Origin: Talaromyces rugulosus | Taxonomy: Eukaryota > Ascomycota > Eurotiomycetes > Eurotiales > Trichocomaceae | Direction of reading: 5' to 3' | Length of the DNA: 64,000 nt | NCBI RefSeq assembly: GCF_013368755.1 | Contig: NC_049565.1 | Coordinates: forward strand, 5,270,001-5,334,000 | Shown here: positions 19,979 to 31,294 of the stretch, piece by piece | Position numbering within the stretch: position 1 is the stretch's first letter | Layout of the letters: each line of letters starts with the position of its first letter | The notes under the pieces: generated by a model | Databases searched by the model: none | What the model was told of the DNA's origin: nothing | What the model saw: only the letters and a program-made list of their open reading frames with translations | Program-made: the position numbers and the translations under genes

Positions 19979-21807
19979 ATGGAAATCATAAATATATACG
20001 CTATTGTCTTTGGCAGCATTCTTTTGTCTCTTGCTTTTATAAAAGCTTTGTATTACGTTTCCCCTTGGAAGAATGTTCTTGCTATCTTCATTTCGAAGCA
20101 CTTGACATACCCGTACATCATTCATCGCCATCACTTCTGTGGGCCATGGACTCGTGCTAGTGTTTTTCTCCATCTCTGTTATTATGCTTCTAACCTTACC
20201 TGCTTACTCTTTGCCGTTTCATCGGTCTCTGATATTGCTCGACGAGCGGGAGTACTTTCCTTAATTAACATGGTTTTTCTTTTTGTGGCCCCAAGTTTGA
20301 GCTTCCTGGCAGACATTTTAGGTATATCTCTCCAAATGTGCCGCCGGATCCATCGTTCGACCGCTTGGATCAGCATATTTCTCCTCGCCATTCACATTTT
20401 TGGTATTCTCATAGCTGAGAAAAATACCTTATCGTTTCAGGATGCCCCTAATCTACATGCGCTGATTGTAAGTCGCCTTTATTCCGAAAGACACCATCGC
20501 CTGACCCAACCATTAGGCCGGATCGGCAGCAGCGACTATTGTGTTGCTGTGCTTCCCTATCTTTCGCCGTCTTGCGTATGAGTGTTTCCTCAAGTTCCAT
20601 GAAGCGCTTGCCGCACTCTATCTTTACGCAGTCTGGCGTCATTTGCCACCCAATCAGCTGTTAGCACTATACTGCGTTTATGCATGCGTGGGAGCTTTTA
20701 CATCAACACTTTGTTTGCAGATAGCAACCTTCGTCTATCGAAATGGATTATTTATGTCTAAAGGCTACCCGCGGGCTTATATTCGCTGTGGGATTATCCC
20801 TGCCAATGCGGATAAGACTAAAGATGTCGAGAATGCTGTCATCGTCCGCGTCGCGTTACCTCGTCCGATGAAGCTGGACGCGGGTCAGTATATCAACCTC
20901 TGGATGCCCACAGTCGGTATATTTTCCTGGGCACAAACCCATCCTTTCATGGTTATTTCATGGTCAACAGAGACGCAATCTTCCTTGGACCTCTTCATAA
21001 AACCACGCAAGGGATTGTCAGCTGCACTGTATGAAAGAGCTCTGAAAGCGCCAGAGGGGTCGGTGTCTTTTGCCACGTTTATAACCGGTCTTCATGGAAT
21101 CAGCCAACCTATAGATCAGTACCAGACCGTTCTACTTTTGGTCAATGGACCTGGAATCGCCGCTGCCCTTTCGTATGTGAGAAAGCTGATCCGTGGTTAC
21201 AATACCTCTTTTTCTCGCACACGTCGAATTCACTTGGTGTGGGAATTGAAAACCTTGGGTAAGGAGATCTACAATATTCTTAGAAAGTGCTAATGTCCCA
21301 GGTCTGGCCGCTGCGGCAGAAGAATTTTTAGACAGCTTACTGGAAGAAGACACTTTCGCCGACGGTTATGTATATGTGGCCTCACCCAGGAACATGATTA
21401 TATCTGACTGTTTTGCATAGATTTTCACCACTTCAATATATGTTGAATCAGGAAAGGTTTTTGAGGTCGGGAACCATAACCGCGGTTCTGTGTACCAAGG
21501 CCATCCTGATTACGACGAGATAATACGGGCGGAGGTCTTGGGTGACTTTCCCAACAGCAAAACGAACAGTAAAGCAGAACATGAGCGGATGACGGTGGCG
21601 GATGGGTTTATCGACAGCGAAAAGAACGGTAAAGGACAAGGCTGGAAGATGCTTGTTATGGGTGAGTTGAATCAATTTAGATCGATATAGCCACTAACCT
21701 GTCTAGTATCGTTACCTGGCAAGCAACGGGATCGAGTACAAAGTATTGTTCGGGAATATTTACAGGACGGGGTTGCGATGACTGAGCTAGAATTCCAGCC
21801 TGACTAA
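19979..21807 (+). CDS. Ferric reductase-like transmembrane oxidoreductase (FRE), 546 aa
   Basis: Five exons: 19979-20467, 20517-21258, 21302-21369, 21421-21661 and 21707-21807. The four introns of 43-51 nt each restore frame. An upstream in-frame ATG (19937) lies almost at the expected transcription start. Several N-terminal membrane segments include two His pairs spaced 14 residues apart, at about 125/139 and 191/205, the bis-haem ligands of the ferric reductase domain. The cytosolic part has HPFMVISW (FAD-binding, usually HPF[TS]) and VNGPGIAAAL (NADPH-binding). Such enzymes reduce extracellular ferric iron at the plasma membrane. FRE genes are one of the gene families that recur in Starships. 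No frame breaks are seen, so it could be functional. Confidence 0.88.
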
Positions 21808-22003
21808 GATACAAGACATGAAGATTGTCTGTTGCGAGTAATTGTTAGGATTAGAATGTTATAAACAGCTATTTTGAAATCGTCTCGAAGTAATTGATTT
21901 AAGGATTGGTCGTATTGGTCGTCTCGGTTAACTAAATTTGGGTACTACTCCGACAACAGACCAAATTTCAGTCTCTCCCCGACTTCCCTATTAGGATAGG
22001 TTC

Positions 22004-22073
22004 AGGTTCGCTTTCGCAGGTTCGCTTTTACAGATTCGCTTTTACGGATTCGCTTTCGCAGGTTCGCTTTGGC
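22004..22073. repeat. 14-bp minisatellite, five copies
   Basis: Consensus AGGTTCGCTTTYRC; five tandem units from 22004 to 22073 with substitutions. Confidence 0.88.
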
Positions 22074-22088
22074 GCTGTCTGAGTTTGC

Positions 22089-22160
22089 GTTGGTTCCGTT
22101 TTGTGCGTTGGTTCCGTTTTGTGCGTTGGTTCCGTTTCGTGCGTTGGTTCCGTTTCGTGC
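22089..22160. repeat. 18-bp minisatellite, four copies
   Basis: Consensus GTTGGTTCCGTTTYGTGC; four tandem units. The first two have T and the last two have C at the variable position. It lies 15 bp after the 14-bp array. Confidence 0.9.
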
Positions 22161-22471
22161 ATGTTCTCTTTGTGCTTCGTACACGTTTTAGACCAAACTT
22201 TAAAAATAGACTTTTGTCATTTTCAATTACTTTAGCCAATCATGCGCTTCAAACCCATGTTAATATAAAAAACCGTGTTGATCGCCCCATTCATTGTGGG
22301 TCCTTTCTTATGATCAATCCCGCGATCTCAGTGGTTATGAAAACAGTTTGGTACTACTCTAATAACGCTTCACGAGTTTGGTCCTGGGGAAGCAATATTT
22401 AACTGTAGCGTCCCGGCCACTACATAGCATAGTGAATTACATGACCTAGAAGGGTTTTCGCTCCATTGAGC

Positions 22472-23503
22472 ATGTCTTCCATAAAAGAAAAACACAAAAC
22501 CGCATGGCGTTTCGGGGATCGTGCTAACGAGCATGCTTCCACGCCCCCAGTCCCGCCTATCCCGTCAACTGAAAAGGTGCAGGGACATGAACAGCTTCAA
22601 CTTCCCTCCCATTCAGGCATAAAACCGAAAACACAAGGCGTTCTATCCCCAACATCGCAAAGTACTAGCAAGCCGTTTCGAGATCTGCCTACTAGCGCCG
22701 TCACAGGACCCATTGTTCCGGCAGAACAGAGTTATCTCCAACCCAATCTACAGCATGAGGCTCCATGGAAAACTTTTGAGAAGGTATATGAGTGCGATCT
22801 CGCCGGGACCGTGGTGGTGGCTGTCCGACGAGCTCAGCCTGTGCATGTCCATGCCATTCGTGCTTTTGCCAGCCGGGATGCCGATGAATTGTACTACAAA
22901 TTTCGACATCTGCAACACGAGAATGTGATGCGTGCGATGCATTGTTTCACTACCAAAGACGCATTTTATGCCGAGTTTGAACATTTCCCGCTGTCTTTGG
23001 AACAAGTCATTGCTTGTAAATACTTTCCAGATGAGCAACAGCTTGCAATGATACTTCGACAGGTTTGTTTCTTCTTGTTTCACCTGGAGACCATTGCTGA
23101 TAACTCCAAGGTTATCGATGGCCTACTGTTTCTCTGCGGGCATGATATGAAGCATACATCCTTAAATCGATTTAATATTCTGATGAATTTGGATGGTAGA
23201 GTTCAAATCGGTATTTTCCCCCAATTTCATCGTTGGAAGGCTTTGCTGAGAAACTTTGCAGGCGGCTTGGAGCATTGTCGATCACGTCTTCCAGGAGACA
23301 ACCCGAGAGACGACGCCCTCGCAGTGGGTACAATCGGCATGCAGCTGATGGAAAAGGGGGCCCAAAATGGTATTATCAGTGATCTTAGTAACTTTCGACG
23401 CTGGCCGCACACGTCGGTGGCTGTACAATTTATCTTAATGGCTTCCTCGGTGGACTCACTGGAGGGACTTCGAAGGGCCAGTAACACTCCACCCTTAAAG
23501 TAG
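22472..23503 (+). CDS. Pseudokinase-like protein, 343 aa
   Basis: Single exon from the first in-frame ATG, 22472 (MSSIKEKHK). The first 90 residues are disordered and Pro/Ser/Gln-rich. The rest resembles a protein kinase fold: a VAVRRAQ strand, FRHLQHENVMR (like the helix-C/HxN region) and LNRFNILMNLDGRVQIG, which matches the catalytic-loop-to-strand stretch. The catalytic Asp of HRD and the DFG motif are not present, so it is probably a pseudokinase. It is 489 bp upstream of and co-directional with DUF3723. I believe kinase-like neighbours of DUF3723 genes occur elsewhere in moulds, but this needs checking. Confidence 0.65.
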   Translation: MSSIKEKHKTAWRFGDRANEHASTPPVPPIPSTEKVQGHEQLQLPSHSGIKPKTQGVLSPTSQSTSKPFRDLPTSAVTGPIVPAEQSYLQPNLQHEAPWKTFEKVYECDLAGTVVVAVRRAQPVHVHAIRAFASRDADELYYKFRHLQHENVMRAMHCFTTKDAFYAEFEHFPLSLEQVIACKYFPDEQQLAMILRQVCFFLFHLETIADNSKVIDGLLFLCGHDMKHTSLNRFNILMNLDGRVQIGIFPQFHRWKALLRNFAGGLEHCRSRLPGDNPRDDALAVGTIGMQLMEKGAQNGIISDLSNFRRWPHTSVAVQFILMASSVDSLEGLRRASNTPPLK

Positions 23504-23992
23504 CCTGCGACGCGCTGACTTAATTACAGGAATCCTTTCTTACTAATCTCAGCTGTTCAAAAGGAATTCTTGCTGGACTAGCTTGGTTTGCCCTAATCTC
23601 TGCACGTACATTTTATTTTTTTGATCCTCCCACTGTTTAATGAAATCAACTTGCATAAGCGCTGGTCTTGTTTCAAATTAGGTACACTAGAAAGTATTAG
23701 ATCAAGGTTCACTAAAGTTGAAGTTCGAATGTTACAGTAGTGTTATCAAAAACGCGAAAGCGCAACTGGGAATGCTTAAACGCGAATGAGGGACATTGCA
23801 ATAGAAACTAGCTCTAATCATGAAGAGAGGTGGAGTAATGTGGAGCCTGAAACCTGAGACCATGCTCGAGGGCCCCGAGGCTAGCTCTCGCCTTAGGTAT
23901 AAATACTGCGGGTCATGCCCCTCCACAGCTCATAGAGCATGTAAAACGCTTTTGGTGCTTTTTACTGGATCAGGTGATATTTGGTTTACATC
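23504..23992. promoter_or_regulatory. Promoter region of the DUF3723 gene
   Basis: TATAAATA at 23898-23905, 88-95 bp before ATG 23993, supports that start. Nothing else recognised. Confidence 0.55.
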
Positions 23993-26900
23993 ATGGAAGT
24001 ACCCGGGTTTATAGACGAAGAGATTCATCTAGCCACAGAGCGTTGTGTGAAGTTGCAAGGCACGGCCAAAGTCCAGCTTGACGACATTCAATTCGATCCG
24101 CCATTGCCCCAAGGCCTTGATGCAAAGAACTTGAAACGACTGGACCAAATGTTTCGTAAAAATGGTTGTCGCCGTCTCGTCGTGGATAATCATATTCCCG
24201 TGATTGTATCACGCCAGAGTCTTTCCACATCGCTCCAGCGTGCTGGAGTTTCACCGCAAGCATTGAGGACAATGCAACCTGATCAGTTCCCCCTGCTTTG
24301 CTTCTCCACTGGGCAGCTGAGAGGTCTACATGGTCGACATCGGGCGCAAGTCGGCCGTAAACTTCTTCCCCCGGTAGATCGCTGGTGGACCGTGGATCTT
24401 TATTTAGACGGTACAATTCGATGCATCCATTTTGTCCTCTTTCACCCATGCACTAACCACTAAAGAATACAGATATTGACAGCCACCTCAAAACCAACCT
24501 CATCGAGGAGTATTCAGATCAGCAAAAGGTCACTGATGGGGAGATATATCGGAAAATTCGTCAGTATGAAGCCGGGCAGAATGAACTCTTTCGTGAACGA
24601 TGGCTGGCCCGCTTCTCGCGAAGCAGTCAGGAGCGCTTCGAGCAGATAGACAAGAGAAAGAACCGCGGGCTTCGATGTGGATTTGATAGTCTCTTGCCGA
24701 TCCCCGGGCTGTGGCGAGGCGGGATGAGAGTCAGTATGATGCATCGAGTAATTGCATCCAATTGTACCAAGGTAAGTCTCCCTCCGTCACAGCAATCGAA
24801 TATTACTATCGCTGATTGCTGTGTAGGAGATTCTGACTTATCTCAACCATATTAAACATTTTTGGTCCACCATAGTCGATCACGACCCCCTCTCTATGAA
24901 TAAGATCGATGAAGATACTGTCCAACAGTTACAACTGAAGGCCCCCCGTCTCTCTCGCATCGATCGAGAAAATATTCACACCTTAATCCGGGGAGGGAAA
25001 ATTTTTATCAGCTTTAGTGATATGGAAAGGGAGATGATTTGGTCCCGGATGGAGCATTTCGATGGACTAATCCCGTCTCTGTATACATTCTTTGAGGACT
25101 TCAAATATCTCGAGGACTGTGCTTCTTGCGTCAAACGACTATTGCCAGACTGCACTGATTCTGTCTGGCGGACCATGAGTGAGATGTTTGTCGCATCTCC
25201 TGAGGCGGAACAAGAAGTTCTCATCCAGACATCAGAGTCTATGTTTCGGACCATTCGCGCCCCTGGCAGGGACTGTTTGGATTTGGCATATCGACAGGTA
25301 TGGCTCTATGCCATGCGGTATTACCCTTTGATGCCACCGGAGCCAAAACACAAAGAAGACCTTCTCGCGAATCAGACCCAGACGAAGCCCGACGAGTCTA
25401 CCATCCACGAGATGGCAGAATTAGCCGAACGTCTAGGATTTCAGTCTGATGAGATTACCAAGATCTTGAGCTCTTCTCCCGACCTACAGATCGCGATGGC
25501 TTGTTTACTACAGGCGCGGAAGAAACGCCGCTTTCGATACCATCCTCATCAGATCAACGACCTCGTCAACCAGATCGTAAGATGTTTCTCCGCCGCAGTT
25601 CCCATCGAAGCTGGTCTCCCTAGTCCCCGTGAACTACTCGTTGATAGTGTTATGAAGCCTCGTGCTCGCTGTGGTCGGCCTACCATGGGAGCCCATCAGC
25701 AGGATAGCCAGTACCTTTTCATCGACGTGCTCCATTCCGACGATGTCCTGGTTGGTGACACTATCACGACGTTCGACGTTCGACGTTGTGTTTACTTTGC
25801 ATTTTTTGGAAATCCCTCTATTCGATCTGGTAGAGATGGAGTTGGGCCCTCGACGGACGCACATCCCACCAGGCCCATGTCTCCCCTGTTTGTACCAAGT
25901 AGCCAACCCCCCAATCATTCCACGATGTCCGTTGATAGTCTCGCGGGCGGGGAAGGACGGGATCGCGATCTACAAGGAGGAGGAATAGGATCTCAACCAA
26001 TCGGAATTGAAAATCGTGATGCAGTCTCTCCAGGGGAAGAGTTACCTGACGGAGGACGTGGTTCTAACGCCGAGGAAGACCGAGCCACCCCTCGACCACT
26101 CGTAGAATATTCCGAAGAGCTCCTGGGGCATAATGTACGACATGGTTTCGAGGCGGAAAGATTCGACTCTGAGTCGGTGTACTCAGAACACGGGTCTGGA
26201 GCAGGCCGCGGTGGTCTTGGAGACATGGTCCGGCGGGAATTGCATCGGAGCCGCGAAGAAAGTCCGCAGCTCATGTCACCAGAGGCACCTAGCCATCATT
26301 CCCAAAGCAATCTGATGGGTCTTGCTCAGGGACCTGATCCGCAGATCGAAGGTGGACCGGAGTCCCAAGTTGACGAGCAAGCATACCGGGATCAGCTGGA
26401 GGCCGCCGGTCTGGAGCAGGTGAGAATAGAAGAACCACTGGAAGAGGAACATCAGCCGGTACCATCGCCGGCGGTCACGATAACCTTCTGGTCACTTGAG
26501 CGTGACCAGTGGAGAGAGGCCGGCCGCTATACTGTCAACCCGTCTGATCCTTCCCTAGTCGAGCGGGCTGCGACAAAATATACGTGGAAGGACTTTTGGT
26601 TACACGACCGAAATTTGCAAGACGTCACAGTTGCTCGGTGTTTCCGCTCCGCAGTCGATGATGGCAGTTATTCTATCTTTTTACTGTCTGGTCATGAAAG
26701 ACAAAAGTTGACAGCAGAGGAAAATTTCCATCGAAGCCGGGAGCTGATCTCCTTAGCCCAGCGAGTGTTGGATTCCACCGATGCAGAACAGACGGTAGCA
26801 GCCGTACCGGACGGAAACGGGAGCTTCGGCGGCGGGGAATGGCGAGAAGAAAGCTCTAGGCAGGGTGTTGACGCAACCGACCGCGACATGGAGAATCTCC

Positions 26901-27937
26901 TTGACGAAATGCTTCAGAATGATGCGGAACTGAGGGCCGCCGGTGACCATGACGCGCAGGATCTGACGTTGTGGGAGGCTCAGCACATTCCTTCTCCCGC
27001 CGAAATCCAGTCGGAGGACGAAGCCAATGTGGACAGGGAACGAGATGTCGCACTGGAACGGCTACAAGGCGGCCCCTCGCAGTCTGAAACGCTGATGATT
27101 CCTTCAGATTCCCCGCAAGGGTACGCCCAGCTTAATCCACAGGAGTGGGGTGGTGCGGATTCAAGTGATGCTCCCAGCCGCGTGGAAGGTATTCCATCCG
27201 TCCCAAGACCTATGGAGACTAAGACTGGCAAGAAAGGACCGTCCAAGAAGCTGGGGGTGACAAAGTCTCCCATGAAGGGTCGACCTACAATTCAACAGAC
27301 ACAGAAGGAGGCGTCTCGTGTTGCGGCGGTTGCTGACGAGTTGGGACTGGACCTTGATGGACCTCCGTCTGCTTTCACTCCCGCGATAGAGCCCTCTACG
27401 GTAGAACCTCGTCCGCCATATCCGGAGGGAAGTAATCCTGGGGCGCAATTGGGGAACTCTGCTCCAGATCCACAGGCACTGGCGATACCTGGCGGCCATC
27501 AGAGAGCTAATGTCGTGACTGGTTTTGACTTTGCAAATCAGATAGCGCAACAAGGGGTAGCGCAGCAGCAGGTAGAAGAACAATGGGTAGAACAGCAGCA
27601 CGAGGGGCCTCCCAATCCCACGAATATGACGCCCATTGGGATCAAATTCTACCATTATGATGGTAAGGGCTGGGAAAAAAAGGATGTTCTGCCAGTGAAT
27701 CCATCGAACACAATGCCACTGGAGAAGATCGTTCAGGGTTTCAAGAAGAGAAAATTTGTTGTAGTGAACATGAAGAAGGAACCGATAGATAAGGCGAACT
27801 GCTTCTATGGAGCGACTATAGAAGGATCGAATGCATTATTTGTGATTCCAAAGTCGATGCAGAACCAGATCAAGGCAATGGATCTCCCACAGGTTTGGCG
27901 GCGAGCCTCTAGGGGTCGGCTCTTGAGAAATTCGTAA
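23993..27937 (+). CDS. DUF3723 protein, 1275 aa (Starship accessory gene)
   Basis: Three exons, 23993-24410, 24473-24771 and 24827-27937, joined by 62- and 55-nt introns that keep one frame. The N-terminal 480 residues match the DUF3723 family (for example LRGLHGRHRAQVG and HIKHFWSTIVDHD, read by eye). A long disordered, acidic and Gln/Pro-rich region follows. Two copies of a related 75-residue domain occur near residues 788-865 and 1176-1250: each starts I-x-F, has VNPS and ends with C-F-x(5-6) and a hydrophobic strand. DUF3723 genes are frequent in Starships; their role is unknown. The gene is intact. Confidence 0.86.
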
Positions 27938-29448
27938 ATTTCGCCGTGGTGGACTGAATCGATGGCTCAAAACAAATCACTACTTGAAGTGAGCTTGAGA
28001 CATATGGAATCTTGTAACCTGAGAAAGGCTGTGTCAGCGTGAATGTGACGGCTGCCCGCTGTGAAACGTCACCGATGAATAGGAGCGGTCTTCTGAGACA
28101 GTTGCATAAACAGGAGTATATTCTTAATCCTTATTCTAACACGTACTGGTCCTCTTATGTGAATGCAGATAACATGAGAAGCAACAGTACATGATGATAT
28201 TATTGTGTAGGGAGATGGTGTATGACGGATCTCTTGAATAGCCATGGATCATAGATAGATAATAACGAGACTAATTTTACGATACAATTTTATTGATCTG
28301 ACTCTCATATTCCTTCCCTCATGTGGGGTTGCATCCAAGAAGGAATTCTCAGAAAGCTTACCGGTCTGTGAGAATCCTCACAAGAGGAAATTCGGGTTGA
28401 GAGAAACCACCTGATTCGACAGTCATCCGAAGAGCAACAGTCACCCGTTCCGACCCATCTGATCCAACAACCCACACGAGATATCTATCCCAAATGCATG
28501 TAAATCACGAGATAGTTTTATCAGCCTCAATCCGACACAGCGGGCGAGTATGATACCTTTACAGGTTGGCTGCTCCTGGTCCGAGGAAGTCTGAACCAGC
28601 TGTGAACGGCATAGAAGATCGAACTACATTGCCATCACGATGGAGACAACCCGCTGAGCCCTAACATATCCAGCCTAGGAAAGTCCTCTAGATACAAGGG
28701 CCTGAGACTTACGACCATGAGAAGTGGGGCGAGTGGGTAGCAAAGGATCCGGGAATAAGTATGCGGAAAACCGGCGTTTGTCGAAACCACATGTACGATT
28801 TACGTCGGCGGAAAAAAGAAATTACTGAATTGTTCTCTAACCAAAAAAACTTAACCATTATCCAGCAACGACTTCAGTATATAGCTACAAAGCAATCCCT
28901 AAGATCAAGAGAAAGAGTCCATATAGCTTAACAAGAAAAGCAAATCCTTCCTTATCAGTAGTCTCTACTGCTCCTTAACTTTTCTTAAGACTTTATGTAA
29001 TATCCAACCACATACAGCACTAAACAGTGTCCCAAAAAGTTCAATTGGAATTCAGATCTGTTATTTAGCTTGGTTAGATTTTAACTCTAAAAGCTGGTTT
29101 AAGAACGCATACTTCATCGCACGCTATACCTCAAAGAGATCCAACGTATTGGTCCTAAGATGGCTCTTGCGTTTGGCGAGGTCTAGACTAGTGACTGTCA
29201 GAGGTGTCTCCAATTTTGGTTAGCTCCGTATCACTACCGCCCCGTGTTAGTGAAAAATGGATTGGATATGGGTCCTCGTTGCAAAGAACTCACCAATCTA
29301 GAGGCTTTTTTTTATATGCGAATACACAATGATATTTGTTATCAATGACAAGATATTAAAATTTAAGAATATCAAGTTTTGGTAGCCCTATTGACCAAAG
29401 ATGCTCGGTGCCAAGATAGGGCACTAGATCTTTGTTAATTTCCCCTAT
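27938..29448. other. Gene-free region
   Basis: About 1.5 kb with no ORF, RNA gene or repeat that can be supported. Confidence 0.45.
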
Positions 29449-29682
29449 TAGACCTCGAAAAGAACCGCCAAACATCGGTCTTGGCGGTCCTAAATGTAGA
29501 GCTCGAGGAACCGCCAAGAAATTTTCTAAACATTAATGATCATAAAATATTCTAATAAGGAAATAATTTGCTTATAAATCATGATTTATACACCTAATAC
29601 TTCTTGGCGGGCCTTTTAGCGGTCCTCTTGGCGGTTCTTGGTCCTTGACCTTAGGACCAGGACCGCACCATTTCGAGGCCTA
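29449..29682. mobile_element. MITE, hAT-like
   Basis: Ends are inverted: TAGACCTCGAAA at the left and, reverse-complemented, TAGGCCTCGAAA at the right. Flanking 8-mers TCCCCTAT (29441-29448) and CCCCCTAT (29683-29690) match at 7 of 8 positions, an 8-bp duplication typical of hAT elements. AACCGCC/GGCGGTT words repeat near both ends, as hAT subterminal repeats do. No coding capacity. Confidence 0.65.
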
Positions 29683-29690
29683 CCCCCTAT

Positions 29691-30147
29691 ACCTTACATA
29701 GGGAAGAGGTTTAGTAAAAGAGAAGCACCTTTTGTAAGATGATTAATTAGTTACATATTTATTCTCTTATTTTTGTGTGCAGTAAAAAAAACCGTGAAAG
29801 TTGTAATAAAATATTACAATTTCTGCTTGTATATAGGTATAAGAGATATCATAACTTGTTATCAAAACCCTATATCTATTTCGTTTCACCTCCTAAACAA
29901 AGGAAACGTCTCATAGATACAGTAGGACTACTCTCCCCATATGCATTCATTGTATTGTATCCACTTAGGTGCATGTGACGTAGGAAGTAGCATAATAGCA
30001 GAGGTTGCCATCACTCGTGCACTTTTTCACTCAAGTATTAGCTTTTATGTGTCCTTATGTTTTATGTCGTCTGTTATAATGGAACATATTCAGAAGAAGC
30101 ATGGATTTGACATGGTAAAATAGGCCTAGAAGAAAATAAACGCTTAC
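29691..30147. other. Gene-poor spacer
   Basis: Short ORFs at 29775-30123 have no recognisable content and overlap the likely 3' end of the secreted-peptide gene on the other strand. Confidence 0.4.
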
Positions 30148-30430
30148 ATAACCATCTGTGCAGTATGCAGTATGATATACGTTGTTGCGATACCGGTAAG
30201 TGCAGGTGTGGTCGAGGGTTGAGCAGGACTAAGGGAATAATACTGCGTTAGTAACAGTTGAACAAGAGGGGAATTCGGGGCTCCGGGTCATAGTAAAGAG
30301 GGGTTTCAAGTCAAATGTTAAAGTAGAAGGTACTTACACCGGGGTATTTGACGAATTCAGGGGCTGCATTGACTGTAGGCAGAACTGTGGTGGTGAGGAC
30401 GGAAAGGGAGATTGCGAGGAAGGCCTTCAT
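30148..30430 (-). CDS. Small secreted Cys-containing peptide (3' end uncertain)
   Basis: The ATG at 30430 (minus) follows TATAAA about 90 bp upstream. Exon 1 (30338-30430) encodes a classical signal peptide, MKAFLAISLSVLTTT, with a likely cut after VNA. A 109-nt intron (GTAAGT, TACTAAC branch, CTTAG) leads to exon 2 (30148-30228) with three Cys (SCSTLDHTC and AYC). A consensus GTAAGC donor follows at 30147. The final acceptor is unclear: the nearest AG would make a 22-nt intron, which is unlikely though it would add a fourth Cys; other choices end the protein within a few codons. Probably a secreted disulphide peptide. Family not recognised. It is divergent from the 30933 gene. Confidence 0.5.
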
Positions 30431-30932
30431 TTTGATAAAAGCAAGAGGGTGTGGGAGGAAGTCGAGAGCTTGCGATTAGATGCTTTAAGGGACAGCTTAA
30501 GAAGACCAAGGATATGGAGTTTATAAAGATAATCGGACTCGAGATCGTCTTTTAACATTCTATGAAGTGAGCACTGTACTAATTGTAGGATCGGAGACAG
30601 CCACTTTTCGGGTGTAACCCCAAAAAGCGGTGATATATAAGCCCCACAATTCAGACCTATCTTATATTCCGAACTGCTATATCCAGGCTAGACAGTGGAG
30701 GCTAGAGAGTATATCAGAAAAGCGATATATACATATAGACTGAAGCTGGTTCTGAGATAGTACATATATATTTAGTCTTTCTTATCTATCTTTGGATTTC
30801 TCCAACACAGCTTTCAACTTGGGAAAAACTTTCATCAAAATATTACTTGGTAATCTTCCCTCAGCCTAAGCTTGTTGGGTAATATACTGAATAGCGATAA
30901 TAGCACCTCAAGTTCCATTCTCAACCTCTACA
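30431..30932. promoter_or_regulatory. Shared divergent promoter region of two secreted-peptide genes
   Basis: 502 bp between two oppositely oriented ATGs. It contains TATAAA for the minus gene (plus coordinates 30520-30525) and TATA-rich stretches near 30631-30640 and 30720-30780 for the plus gene. A head-to-head arrangement suggests co-regulation (inference). Confidence 0.5.
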
Positions 30933-31294
30933 ATGAGAAACACCGTGTTTACAGCATTTATTGTGGCACTGTCACTATGTGCTCTCTCAACCGCTTATAC
31001 TGGGCCGTGCTATAATGCGTGAGTAATCCTTAGTCAACATGGCCCCTTGTCCCACTAACGGTACTACCTTTAGAGCTGATCCCGACAATGGCATTGGTAA
31101 TTACTGCGAGTGTCAAGATGGTAACTTCCCTCGATTCCTTCCGGAACTCTAACTCGTTTTCTACTGTGTCATTTCTACCGTGTTATCCGCTGATAATATC
31201 CTTCAAAACAGGCTGCTATGGTGAAGGACCTAATCAGAGAAACCAGGATGGCGGTTGCAATCCCCCTGGAATCGCGCTTGGATTTTGTCCATGA
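30933..31294 (+). CDS. Small secreted six-cysteine peptide, 71 aa
   Basis: Three exons, 30933-31018, 31074-31120 and 31212-31294, with introns of 55 nt (CTAAC branch) and 91 nt that keep frame to TGA. Residues 1-21 form a signal peptide (MRNTVFTAFIVALSL, Ala-rich end). The mature part of about 50 residues has exactly six Cys: GPC, NYCEC, GCY, GGC and GFC, plus many Gly/Asn/Pro. This is the size and Cys content of fungal defensin-like, antimicrobial or effector-type disulphide peptides, but I recognise no named family. Likely secreted outside the cell. Standard ORF scans miss it because its exons are short. Confidence 0.65.

Larger units (their letters stand above)
21808..22471. other. Intergenic region with two minisatellites
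   Basis: Contains the 14-bp and 18-bp tandem arrays described separately. No gene supported; the ORFs over the arrays are repeat artefacts. Confidence 0.55.

Noticed and set aside
22002..22402. Repetitive short ORFs
   Set aside because: Translations of the 14- and 18-bp tandem repeats.
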